From Prevotellaceae bacterium (GTDB lineage Bacteria > Bacteroidota > Bacteroidia > Bacteroidales > Bacteroidaceae): a stretch of DNA of 9,342 nt. A program made the position numbers and the translations under genes. Position 1 is the stretch's first letter; every line of letters begins with the position of its first letter. The notes under the pieces are model-generated. The model was not told the origin of the DNA, ran no database searches, and was given only the letters and a program-made list of their open reading frames with translations. The stretch lies in the NCBI GenBank assembly GCA_015257125.1, contig JABZKU010000048.1:1-9342 (forward strand). The letters are read 5' to 3'. Below are positions 1 through 6,062 of the stretch, piece by piece.

Positions 1-1980
1 TTACTGCCCCGTCCCCACACTGTGGTGCGCTCCAAAGGCCATTTTTCGCTCGCCAGCCCCGTCTTGCTCGACGATCCCACCCACTGTGCGCAACTCGCTG
101 CGGTGTTCGCAGCAATGCGGTGCCCTTTTTCCGAAAAAGCCCAAGCCGCGGTGCGCGTTCGCCTCGACTCCACGCTCGACACCTTCGACTATCCGCTCGA
201 AGGCTTCCCTTCAGAAGGCTACAGGCTGCGCATTTCGCCCCAAAGCATCGACATCACCGCCGCCACGCCCATCGGTGTGATTCGCGCCGCACAGACTTTG
301 CGCCAACTCGCGCAAGGTAGCGCCACACCACGGCTCGAATGCCTCACGATCACCGACTTCCCCGCCTTCAAAGTCCGCGGTTTCATGCACGACGTCGGAC
401 GCTCTTTTATCCCGATCGACGACCTTCGCCGACAAATCGACCTCTTGTCGCGCTTCAAAGTCAACGTCTTTCATTGGCACCTCACGGAAAACCAAGCATG
501 GCGCCTTGAGATCAAAGCCTTTCCGCAACTGACTTCCGCCGCCTCCATGACGCGTTTCGCCGGACGGTACTACACGCAAGCCGAAGCCCGCGCCCTCGAA
601 GCCTACGCCCGTGAGCGCGGTGTGACCATTATCCCCGAGATCGACATGCCCGGCCACAGCGAAGCCTTCGTCCGCGCCATGGGTTTCGACATGCAATCGG
701 CGCAGGGTGTCGCCGCCCTCCACACCATTCTCGAGGAAGTGGCCGCCATTTTCCCCCATGCCCCCTACCTTCACATCGGCGCCGACGAGAAGCGCATCAC
801 CTATCCCAACTTTTTGCCGCAAATGATCGCCAAAGTCCATGCTTTGGGGCGCAAAGTTGTGGTTTGGAACCCCGTTCAAGGCGTAGATCTCTCCACCCTT
901 GACATCGACATGACGCAGATGTGGAGCACCGCCGGACGAAAAATCGCCGGAAAGCCCAACATCGATTGCCGCTACAACTACACCAACCACTTCGATGTCT
1001 TCGCCGATCTCGTCGGCATCTACAAGAGCAACATCTATTATGCGCCGCGCGGCAACGCCGAGTTGGCCGGTACGATTTCGTGCTTGTGGAACGACCGCCA
1101 ACTCTCCGACGCCTCGGCCATTCTGCAGCAGAACAATTTCTACGCCAACGTCCTCGCTTCGGCCGAACGCGGTTGGATCGGCGGCGGAGAAGCCTACATC
1201 GAGCAGGGCGGCGTCGCGCTTCCCAACGCCGGTGCGGAGTTCGAAGCGTTTCGCAACTGGGAACGCCGTTTTCTCTTCCACAAGTCCACCACCCTCGCCG
1301 CAGAACCGGTGCCCTACGTCCGACAAACCAACGTCGTGTGGCGCGTCACCGATGCCTTCCCCAACGGCGGTGATCCGCAACTTGCCCTCCCGCCCGAAAC
1401 CGAAGGGCTGAAAACCACCTACATCCTCGGCGGTCGCACCTACGCCACCCACCGAGTCACCGGCGCCGGCCTCTACTTGCGGCACACTTGGGGCCAGATC
1501 GTCCCCGCCCTCTTCGCCGAAGCACAACCCCACTCCACAGCCTACGCCTGGACCTACGTCTATTCGCCGCGTCCACAAGCCGCCGGCGCGCTCATCGAGG
1601 GCTACAATTACAGTCGTTCCGAACGCGATTTAGCCCCACCCTCCGGAAGTTGGGATCGCATGGGCACACAAATTTGGCTCAACGACAGCCTCCTTTCGCC
1701 GCCGCGCTTCGACAATGCCGGCAAAACGCCCATAAGCCACGAAGATCTCCTCCTCAACGAAAATTTCACCGGCCGTGCGCCGCAAAAAATCTGGCTCCGC
1801 GCGGGCTGGAACAAGGTGTTGCTCAAACTCCCCTTCCAACCCGACGGCGGAACGCGGCTGAAAAAGTGGATGTTCACCTTTGTGCTCACCGATCTCACTG
1901 GGCGGCAAGCCCTCGACGGACTGATTTACTCGCCCGAGCGCGTCCTTCCTTCCGCTCCCTCCCGCACTTCGCGCCGCTGA
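1..1980 (+). CDS. GH20 beta-N-acetylhexosaminidase, 5' end outside window
   Basis: This exo-glycosidase removes terminal GlcNAc or GalNAc from glycans by substrate-assisted catalysis. The frame is open from nt 1 and already encodes LLPRPHTVV, matching the usual start of the GH20 N-terminal alpha/beta domain. The GTG at nt 22 is therefore probably internal, and the true start with any signal peptide lies just upstream. The order seen is: N-terminal domain to about codon 120; catalytic barrel from about codon 125, with VRGFMHDVGRSF, FHWHLTENQAWRLEI (nt 469-513), IIPEIDMPGHS, and the catalytic Asp-Glu pair in HIGADE (nt 772-789, Asp at 784-786, Glu at 787-789); then, from about codon 510, a beta-rich module of unknown role. 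The motif before the second loop is TEN where many GH20 enzymes have TDD. The likely site of action is the periplasm or cell surface, inferred from the family. The family call is firm; substrate and localisation are not visible. The gene ends at a strong terminator. Confidence 0.95.
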   Translation, partial: LLPRPHTVVRSKGHFSLASPVLLDDPTHCAQLAAVFAAMRCPFSEKAQAAVRVRLDSTLDTFDYPLEGFPSEGYRLRISPQSIDITAATPIGVIRAAQTLRQLAQGSATPRLECLTITDFPAFKVRGFMHDVGRSFIPIDDLRRQIDLLSRFKVNVFHWHLTENQAWRLEIKAFPQLTSAASMTRFAGRYYTQAEARALEAYARERGVTIIPEIDMPGHSEAFVRAMGFDMQSAQGVAALHTILEEVAAIFPHAPYLHIGADEKRITYPNFLPQMIAKVHALGRKVVVWNPVQGVDLSTLDIDMTQMWSTAGRKIAGKPNIDCRYNYTNHFDVFADLVGIYKSNIYYAPRGNAELAGTISCLWNDRQLSDASAILQQNNFYANVLASAERGWIGGGEAYIEQGGVALPNAGAEFEAFRNWERRFLFHKSTTLAAEPVPYVRQTNVVWRVTDAFPNGGDPQLALPPETEGLKTTYILGGRTYATHRVTGAGLYLRHTWGQIVPALFAEAQPHSTAYAWTYVYSPRPQAAGALIEGYNYSRSERDLAPPSGSWDRMGTQIWLNDSLLSPPRFDNAGKTPISHEDLLLNENFTGRAPQKIWLRAGWNKVLLKLPFQPDGGTRLKKWMFTFVLTDLTGRQALDGLIYSPERVLPSAPSRTSRR

Positions 1981-2058
1981 TCGTCCACCGCGCCTTTCGC
2001 TCTGCGTCAAAACAAAAACCGCAGCGTGCCTTTCGTCCACCACTTCACCACCGGCCGC

Positions 2059-2095
2059 AAAAAGCCCCCTGTTCCGCACGAACAGGGGGCTTTTT
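2059..2095. terminator. Bidirectional intrinsic terminator between convergent genes
   Basis: A perfect 16-bp inverted repeat has arms aaaaagccccctgttc (2059-2074) and gaacagggggcttttt (2080-2095) with a 5-nt loop. Because the stem begins with five A and ends with five T, it reads as a GC-rich hairpin plus U-tract on either strand. It lies 78 nt after the GH20 stop and 27 nt beyond the kinase-like stop on the other strand, so it can end both convergent transcripts. Confidence 0.92.
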
Positions 2096-2122
2096 CCGTC
2101 AAAAAAATGAGGAGTTGTGGGC

Positions 2123-2764
2123 TTATTCCGCCGTGTTTTCTCCCAAACCGAAGCGCTCCGAGACGAAACGGGCGATGAAATCGGTCGTACCATCGGCGCC
2201 GAGCACCGAAGAGTTGACGCAGAGGTCGTAGGTTTCAGCCGTGCCCCAAGTGCCGAGGGAGTAGAAGTTGTAGTAAGTGGCGCGCTCCTCGTCGGCCTCT
2301 TCGAGAATGCGGCGCGCCGACTTCGCGTCGATGCCGCGACGGCGCATCATTTCCTGCACGCGCTCCGACATCGAGGCCGTGATGAACACGTTGACGTGGT
2401 TCGGGTGGTGGCGCAGGATGTAGTCGGCCACACGTCCGATGACCACACAGGAGCGTTCGGCCGCCACCTTCTGGATGACGCGGCTCTGGATGGTGAAAAG
2501 ATTCTCGTCGCTGAGCTGATTGTCGTAGAAACTGCCCCCGCCGCCGAAAAAGGGCTGCACCACCTGCGCGATGGAGTGGAGAAAACCTTTCCGCTCGTCG
2601 CTTCGCTCGAAAACACCGGTGCCGAGTCCGCTCTCCTGCGCGGCAAGCGAGAGAATTTCTTTGTCGTAATAAGCAATGCCAAAGCGTTCGGCGAGACGCT
2701 TGCCGATTTGTCGGCCGCCGCTTCCGAGCTGGCGACCCACGGTGATGACGAAGGGAGAGGTCAT
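2123..2764 (-). CDS. Cytidylate-kinase-like P-loop family protein
   Basis: This 213-residue protein belongs to the cytidylate-kinase-like family common in Bacteroidales, a nucleoside-monophosphate-kinase fold with a divergent P-loop. The ATP-binding loop is GRQLGSGGRQIG at residues 10-21, directly after the first strand FVITV. CVVIGRVADYIL at 106-117 is a second core segment, RRILEEADEERATYY at 151-165 looks like the arginine-bearing lid, and YDLCVNSS follows at 179-186. I chose the ATG at 2764 because family members begin only a few residues before FVITVGRQ; the upstream GTG at 2812 would add 16 residues with no counterpart. It starts 48 nt after the MATE stop and is probably co-transcribed with it. 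True Cmk enzymes phosphorylate CMP and dCMP. Whether this paralogue keeps that substrate cannot be told here, so no symbol is given. Confidence 0.88.
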   Translation of the reverse strand: MTSPFVITVGRQLGSGGRQIGKRLAERFGIAYYDKEILSLAAQESGLGTGVFERSDERKGFLHSIAQVVQPFFGGGGSFYDNQLSDENLFTIQSRVIQKVAAERSCVVIGRVADYILRHHPNHVNVFITASMSERVQEMMRRRGIDAKSARRILEEADEERATYYNFYSLGTWGTAETYDLCVNSSVLGADGTTDFIARFVSERFGLGENTAE

Positions 2765-2812
2765 AGGGAGGAAAAGAAGAAAAAAAGTGAGCGAAGAGCG
2801 AACCGTCCGCAC

Positions 2813-4180
2813 TCAGGCGGCGGAACGTCGGAGTTGACGGAGTTGGACGACGAGCATCGTGCCCGAAAGGAGGGCAGCGGCGCCGTCGGCGATGGGAATG
2901 GAAAGCCACACTCCGTCGCTCGGGCTGAGCCACCCCTCGGCCAAATGAGGAAGAAGAAGAATGCCGGGCACGAGGAAGAGGAGTTGGCGCGTGAGCGAGA
3001 GGAGAATGCTCTTGCCGGGCATACCAATGCTCTGGAAGAAGGCCGTCGACACGATTTGCATGCCGACCACGGGCCAAAAGAGGGAGACGATTTTGAGTCC
3101 CTGCGCCGATGCCGCGATGAGGGAGGCGTCTTTGGCAAAGAGCGACACGAGTTGCACGGGGAAGAGGTGGCTCGCCGCAAAACCCAAGGTGGTGATCACG
3201 GTGGCCACCACGAGGGTGTATTTCACCACGGAAACCAAGCGGTCGAACTTGCGCGCGCCGTAGTTGTAGCCCGCAATGGGGAGCATGCCTTGGTCGAGTC
3301 CCATGACGACGAAGCCGATGAACATGGCCAAACGGTTGCAAATGCCGTAAGCCCCCACGGCGGTGTCGCCGCCATAACGCTGCATGGAGTACATGAGCAG
3401 GCTACTGATGAGCGAGGAGCACGAGTTGACGAGAAACTGGGGCAGTCCGATGACGATGGCCTCGCGCATGATGCGGCGGTCGGGACGAAAGATGTCGCGG
3501 CGGAAGCGAATCATGTCGCCGGGGCGCGTGAAGAGATAGATTTGCCACAGGAGCATCGACGATTGCGCGATGAGTGTCGACCACGCCGCGCCCTTGATGC
3601 CCCAACCCAGCACCATGACGAAGAGCCACGCGAGGACAGCGTTGATGAGCACGCTGCCGAAGGTGGAATACATGGCCAGTTTCGGCCGATTGGTGCTGCG
3701 GAGCTGCGCATTGAGGCCGTAGTAGAGGTGCGTCACGACGTTGCCGCAGAGCAAAATGCGCATGTAGTCGTGGGCATAGGGCAGGGTGTTGTCGCTCGCG
3801 CCGAAGAGGCGGAGGATGGGGCTGAGGGTGCAGAGCAAAACCACCCCGAGGGTGAGCCCCATCACGACGTTGAGGATCACGACATTGCCCAAGATGCGAC
3901 GCGCCGCTTCGTAGTCTTTCTGTCCGAGACGGATGCTCATCAGCGTAGAGCCGCCGACGCCGACCATCGCGCCGAAGGCGGCGGTGAGCGCCATGAGGGG
4001 GTTGGTAAGCGCCAAGCCGGCAATGGCAAATTTGCCCACGCTCTGGCCGATGAAGATGGCATCGACGATATTGTAGAGCGAAGAAGCCACCATCGCAATG
4101 ATGGCGGGCAGGGAATATTGGAGCAGAAGCGCGCCGACGGGACGCTCTCCGAGTTCAGCGAAGTGGTTGTGTTGTGCCAT
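2813..4180 (-). CDS. MATE family multidrug/cation antiporter
   Basis: This inner-membrane exporter is expected to expel cationic drugs or metabolites in exchange for Na+ or H+. The 455-residue product has about twelve hydrophobic segments, as usual for MATE proteins, arranged as two homologous halves. The first half opens with LLLQYSLPAIIAMVASSLYNIVDAIFIGQSVG, the second with REAIVIGLPQFLVNSCSSLISSLLM. Other family features are the loop after the first helices (LALTNPLMALTAAFGAMVGVGG), DQGMLPIAGYNYGA, and FFQSIGMPGKSILLSLTRQ near the C-terminus, giving a MepA/NorM-like overall pattern. I chose the ATG at 4180: an in-frame TTG at 4234 overlaps the predicted -7 box and would add 18 polar residues. 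The gene leads a two-gene unit with the kinase-like gene. Substrate is unknown. Confidence 0.93.
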   Translation of the reverse strand: MAQHNHFAELGERPVGALLLQYSLPAIIAMVASSLYNIVDAIFIGQSVGKFAIAGLALTNPLMALTAAFGAMVGVGGSTLMSIRLGQKDYEAARRILGNVVILNVVMGLTLGVVLLCTLSPILRLFGASDNTLPYAHDYMRILLCGNVVTHLYYGLNAQLRSTNRPKLAMYSTFGSVLINAVLAWLFVMVLGWGIKGAAWSTLIAQSSMLLWQIYLFTRPGDMIRFRRDIFRPDRRIMREAIVIGLPQFLVNSCSSLISSLLMYSMQRYGGDTAVGAYGICNRLAMFIGFVVMGLDQGMLPIAGYNYGARKFDRLVSVVKYTLVVATVITTLGFAASHLFPVQLVSLFAKDASLIAASAQGLKIVSLFWPVVGMQIVSTAFFQSIGMPGKSILLSLTRQLLFLVPGILLLPHLAEGWLSPSDGVWLSIPIADGAAALLSGTMLVVQLRQLRRSAA

Positions 4181-4231
4181 AGGCGCGTGTTGTGCTGTGA
4201 CGCCCCGCTCGGCGGGCGCGCTTTGTGCCTG

Positions 4232-4239
4232 CAAATGTA
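4232..4239 (-). promoter_or_regulatory. Bacteroidetes -7 promoter box for the MATE unit
   Basis: Read on the minus strand, this is TACATTTG, an exact match to the Bacteroidetes primary-sigma -7 consensus TAnnTTTG. It lies about 51 nt before the MATE ATG at 4180, so a start site near 4225 would give a leader of roughly 45 nt. No clear -33 TTTG is visible at the usual 19-21 nt spacing, which lowers confidence. Confidence 0.6.
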
Positions 4240-4321
4240 CGAAGAAATGCGGGGGCTCGTGCAGAAGAGGGGGCGTTTTTGTCGATGGACTTTAGCCTGT
4301 GCGGCCAATCTGCGCAGTGGG

Positions 4322-4409
4322 CTGAAAAAAGTGGGGAGTTTTCGGCCGAAAACGGACTTCTTTTGTGCGAAACAAGGGGACTTTCGTCGGAAAACAGTCT
4401 ACTTTTTTT
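4322..4409. repeat. Four degenerate ~21-bp tandem direct repeats
   Basis: Four consecutive units with a 20-24 bp period start near 4323, 4347, 4368 and 4388. Each consists of a CGAAAA-like block, a G-rich or CA step, then an ACTTTT-like block. Unit 2 is cgaaaacggacttcttttg..., unit 3 is cgaaacaaggggactttcgt, and unit 4 begins cggaaaacagtctactt. Unit 1 is the most diverged (gaaaaaagtggggagtttt). On the minus strand the period shows as a peptide-like echo (SRLFSDE, SPLVSHK, RSPFSAE, NSPLFSA). There are no unique spacers, so this is not CRISPR. It lies about 85-175 nt upstream of the MATE -7 box. Confidence 0.65.
4338..4353. promoter_or_regulatory. Perfect 16-bp palindrome, possible operator
   Basis: The sequence gttttcggccgaaaac is its own reverse complement. 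It spans the junction of repeat units 1 and 2 and is centred about 105 nt upstream of the MATE -7 box. A symmetric site like this could bind a dimeric repressor such as those that often control efflux pumps. It could equally be a chance by-product of the repeat units, whose ends are CGAAAA and TTTTCG. No regulator gene is present in the window. Confidence 0.4.
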
Positions 4410-4505
4410 GCGCGCCTCTCGCCGGCTCACCCTTCGTTGTCCGGGGGCAGCCGCTTCGTTGGGAAGTGGCGGGGGAAACGGCGGAATATTGCGGCGAGCG
4501 AAGGC

Positions 4506-4542
4506 AAAAAAATCCCCGTCTTCGCCGAGGCGAGGACGGGGA
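4506..4542 (-). terminator. Intrinsic terminator of the receptor/lipoprotein unit
   Basis: The arms tccccgtc (4513-4520) and gacgggga (4535-4542) pair perfectly over 8 bp. On the minus-strand RNA the stem continues past one A-C mismatch into a further 4 bp with a 4-nt loop. On the minus strand it is followed directly by seven T (4506-4512). It lies 33 nt past the lipoprotein stop. Confidence 0.9.
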
Positions 4543-4545
4543 GTG

Positions 4546-4562
4546 CGGTCGAAAAACGACCG
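4546..4562 (-). terminator. Small hairpin preceding the main terminator
   Basis: Arms cggtcg (4546-4551) and cgaccg (4557-4562) form a 6-bp perfect stem around a 5-nt loop of five A (five U in the minus-strand RNA). It sits between the lipoprotein stop and the T7 terminator, so the transcript end carries two hairpins in tandem. It may protect the 3' end; alone it lacks a following U-tract. Confidence 0.5.
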
Positions 4563-4574
4563 AGAGTAAGAAGA

Positions 4575-5990
4575 TCAAAGGGCTTTGTAGCTGTCCTTGA
4601 CGTATTCGAATTGGCCTTTGCCCACCACCTTGAACTTCATTTCATAGGTCTTCGTGGCATTGCCGTCATAAAGACCAAAGTGAAGCGTGTAGATCACATC
4701 AAGTCCGGCCACGGGGAGGGCTTCGGGGTTCAGTTTCGTGAGGGCGGCACCGAGCGTTTGCTGCAAGCGTTCGGCCATCTTGGCCGTGATTTCAGCGTCG
4801 CTCATCGAGGCATATTCCTTGGCATACTGTGCGCGTGCGGTAGAGGCGCGGAGATCCACATTGCCGTAGTAGGCCGAAAGTCCGGAGTAGACTTCGTTGT
4901 TGCCATACTTGGAAACATAACCGGCACCGGCGGCCACACCGAGGGGCGCGTCGACGTGTTCCTTCACCCAGTCCACACCGGCTTGCATGTAAGCGGTGGT
5001 GAGGGGGTTGCCCTTCTCAGCTTTGAGTTCGATGAGCGAGGAGGGATTGTAAACCCACTTGCCGTTGTTGCGAACGAACTGGTCTTTGCCGGGCGTCTCG
5101 TCAATGGTTTGGTTGCCCACCACGATATTGTCAAATTGCACGGTGGTCGTTGCACCGGTCTTGCCGTTGCCGTCGTAGCGGAAGGCGAGGCCGATGTTTT
5201 TGCCGGCGTACTTGGAGAGATCAACGTCGAGAGCTTGCTTGAACGTGCCGAAGGATTGACCTGCGGCGGGGACTTCGATCTTCACCTTCGCGGTGAGGTT
5301 TTCGCTCAGGTGGTGCTCGATGGACGCGTTGTTCATATTGTCGTCGACAACAAAGACGCTGAGTCGACCACCTGCGGCCGTATAGTGTCCGTAGAGGGCA
5401 TCGAAGGTGAGGTGCGAGCCCTTCGTCACGGTGAAACGGGGCGAGAGGAGATAGGTTTGCGTGGAATCGGGCTGCTTGTAGGCCGATGCCTGCACGTAGT
5501 GGGCATTGTTGCGGAAAACGGTGCTCCATGCGGCCTTGTCACCACCGAGTGCGGGGAGCGTCGCCCAGCCTTTCACGACAGCGGGCTGCGTGTTCTTGTC
5601 GCCGGTGCCTTCAAAATCTTCTTTGAAGTCGAGCGTGCCTTTCACTTCGTGGCGATTGTAGTTGACCACCACGGCGCTGTTGTCGTCGGCCGTGAACCAT
5701 TTCTCCGCGAGGAAGGCGGGGAGGAATTTGGCCGCGGTGACGGTTTCGGTGAACTGCTGGGTTTTGGCCAAAGCCTTGAGGGCGGCGCTGTCGGCCTTGG
5801 TGGTGCAGAGCGCGAGGTTGGCTTTATTCTCGGCAATGGCCTTGTAATCGGCGGCAGTGAGGGTGTATTCGATCTTTTTGACGTCAGTGGGCTGCGGACC
5901 CTTGACCAATCCGTCGAATTGCTCGTTGTAATCGCAGCTTGCGGTGAACAATGCCGCAGCGGCGAGGGCGAGATATGCAGAATATTTCAT
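4575..5990 (-). CDS. Choice-of-anchor-J domain surface lipoprotein
   Basis: This is a 471-residue predicted outer-membrane or surface lipoprotein, probably a binding partner of the TonB-dependent receptor encoded immediately upstream. The signal peptide MKYSAYLALAAAALFTASC ends at Cys19 (lipobox TASC), followed by acidic/polar DYNEQFDG. Residues about 119-292 form a beta-sandwich of the choice-of-anchor-J type: DFKEDFEG at the start, then KGWAT, AAWSTVFRNNAHYVQASAYK, TYLLSPRFTV, LTFDALYGHY and VQFDNIVV. The C-terminal part (DQFVRNNGKWVYNPS to the end) resembles a module I associate with Bacteroidales proteins of this type. I chose the ATG at 5990; a TTG at 5999 adds only three residues. It starts 72 nt after the receptor stop, beyond a strong hairpin. 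It is not a SusD homologue: the helical TPR-like fold is absent. Ligand unknown. Confidence 0.85.
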   Translation of the reverse strand: MKYSAYLALAAAALFTASCDYNEQFDGLVKGPQPTDVKKIEYTLTAADYKAIAENKANLALCTTKADSAALKALAKTQQFTETVTAAKFLPAFLAEKWFTADDNSAVVVNYNRHEVKGTLDFKEDFEGTGDKNTQPAVVKGWATLPALGGDKAAWSTVFRNNAHYVQASAYKQPDSTQTYLLSPRFTVTKGSHLTFDALYGHYTAAGGRLSVFVVDDNMNNASIEHHLSENLTAKVKIEVPAAGQSFGTFKQALDVDLSKYAGKNIGLAFRYDGNGKTGATTTVQFDNIVVGNQTIDETPGKDQFVRNNGKWVYNPSSLIELKAEKGNPLTTAYMQAGVDWVKEHVDAPLGVAAGAGYVSKYGNNEVYSGLSAYYGNVDLRASTARAQYAKEYASMSDAEITAKMAERLQQTLGAALTKLNPEALPVAGLDVIYTLHFGLYDGNATKTYEMKFKVVGKGQFEYVKDSYKAL

Positions 5991-6000
5991 TGTGATCAAG

Positions 6001-6053
6001 AAAAAAGAGGGATGCGCTGTGCCGCCGGCACGGTGTGCGTTGCGGCACAGCGC
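6001..6053 (-). promoter_or_regulatory. Intergenic hairpin with offset T-run (attenuator or processing site)
   Basis: A perfect 12-bp inverted repeat has arms gcgctgtgccgc (6014-6025) and gcggcacagcgc (6042-6053). The 16-nt loop can itself form a 4-bp inner stem (gcac 6028-6031 with gtgc 6035-6038). On the minus strand the hairpin is followed after 7 nt by six T (6001-6006), then the lipoprotein start. It nearly fills the gap between receptor and lipoprotein. The offset T-run suggests partial termination or 3'-end stabilisation of the receptor message rather than a complete stop. Confidence 0.7.
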
Positions 6054-6062
6054 TTCCGGCGA

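Larger units (their letters stand above)
4181..4574. other. 394-nt intergenic region, MATE start to lipoprotein stop
   Basis: I see no gene here on either strand. Reading frames exist but are short extensions of antisense frames without recognisable domains. From left to right the stretch holds the MATE leader and -7 box, a G-rich stretch (4245-4280), the tandem ~21-bp degenerate repeats with a 16-bp palindrome (4322-4409), an unremarkable GC-rich segment (4410-4505), and the lipoprotein terminator hairpins (4506-4562). Confidence 0.75.

Noticed and set aside
211..1578. 455-codon minus-strand frame opposite the GH20 gene
   Set aside because: The plus strand carries an unambiguous GH20 catalytic domain; the antisense product is Gly/Val/Asp-rich with no recognisable motif.
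2765..2812. N-terminal extension of the kinase-like protein from a GTG at 2812
   Set aside because: The 16 extra residues (RTVRSSLTFFLLFLP...) have no counterpart before the FVITVGRQ strand in this cytosolic family, and the GTG is only three bases from the MATE stop. The ATG at 2764 fits better.
4322..4409. CRISPR array
   Set aside because: The units abut without unique spacers, are strongly diverged, and no cas gene is present.
2117..4600. 827-codon open frame on the plus strand, antisense to the kinase-like and MATE genes
   Set aside because: It is His/Glu/Asp-rich, low in complexity and has no domain. It spans two genes with clear homology on the other strand plus their intergenic DNA, and GC-rich codon bias explains its openness.
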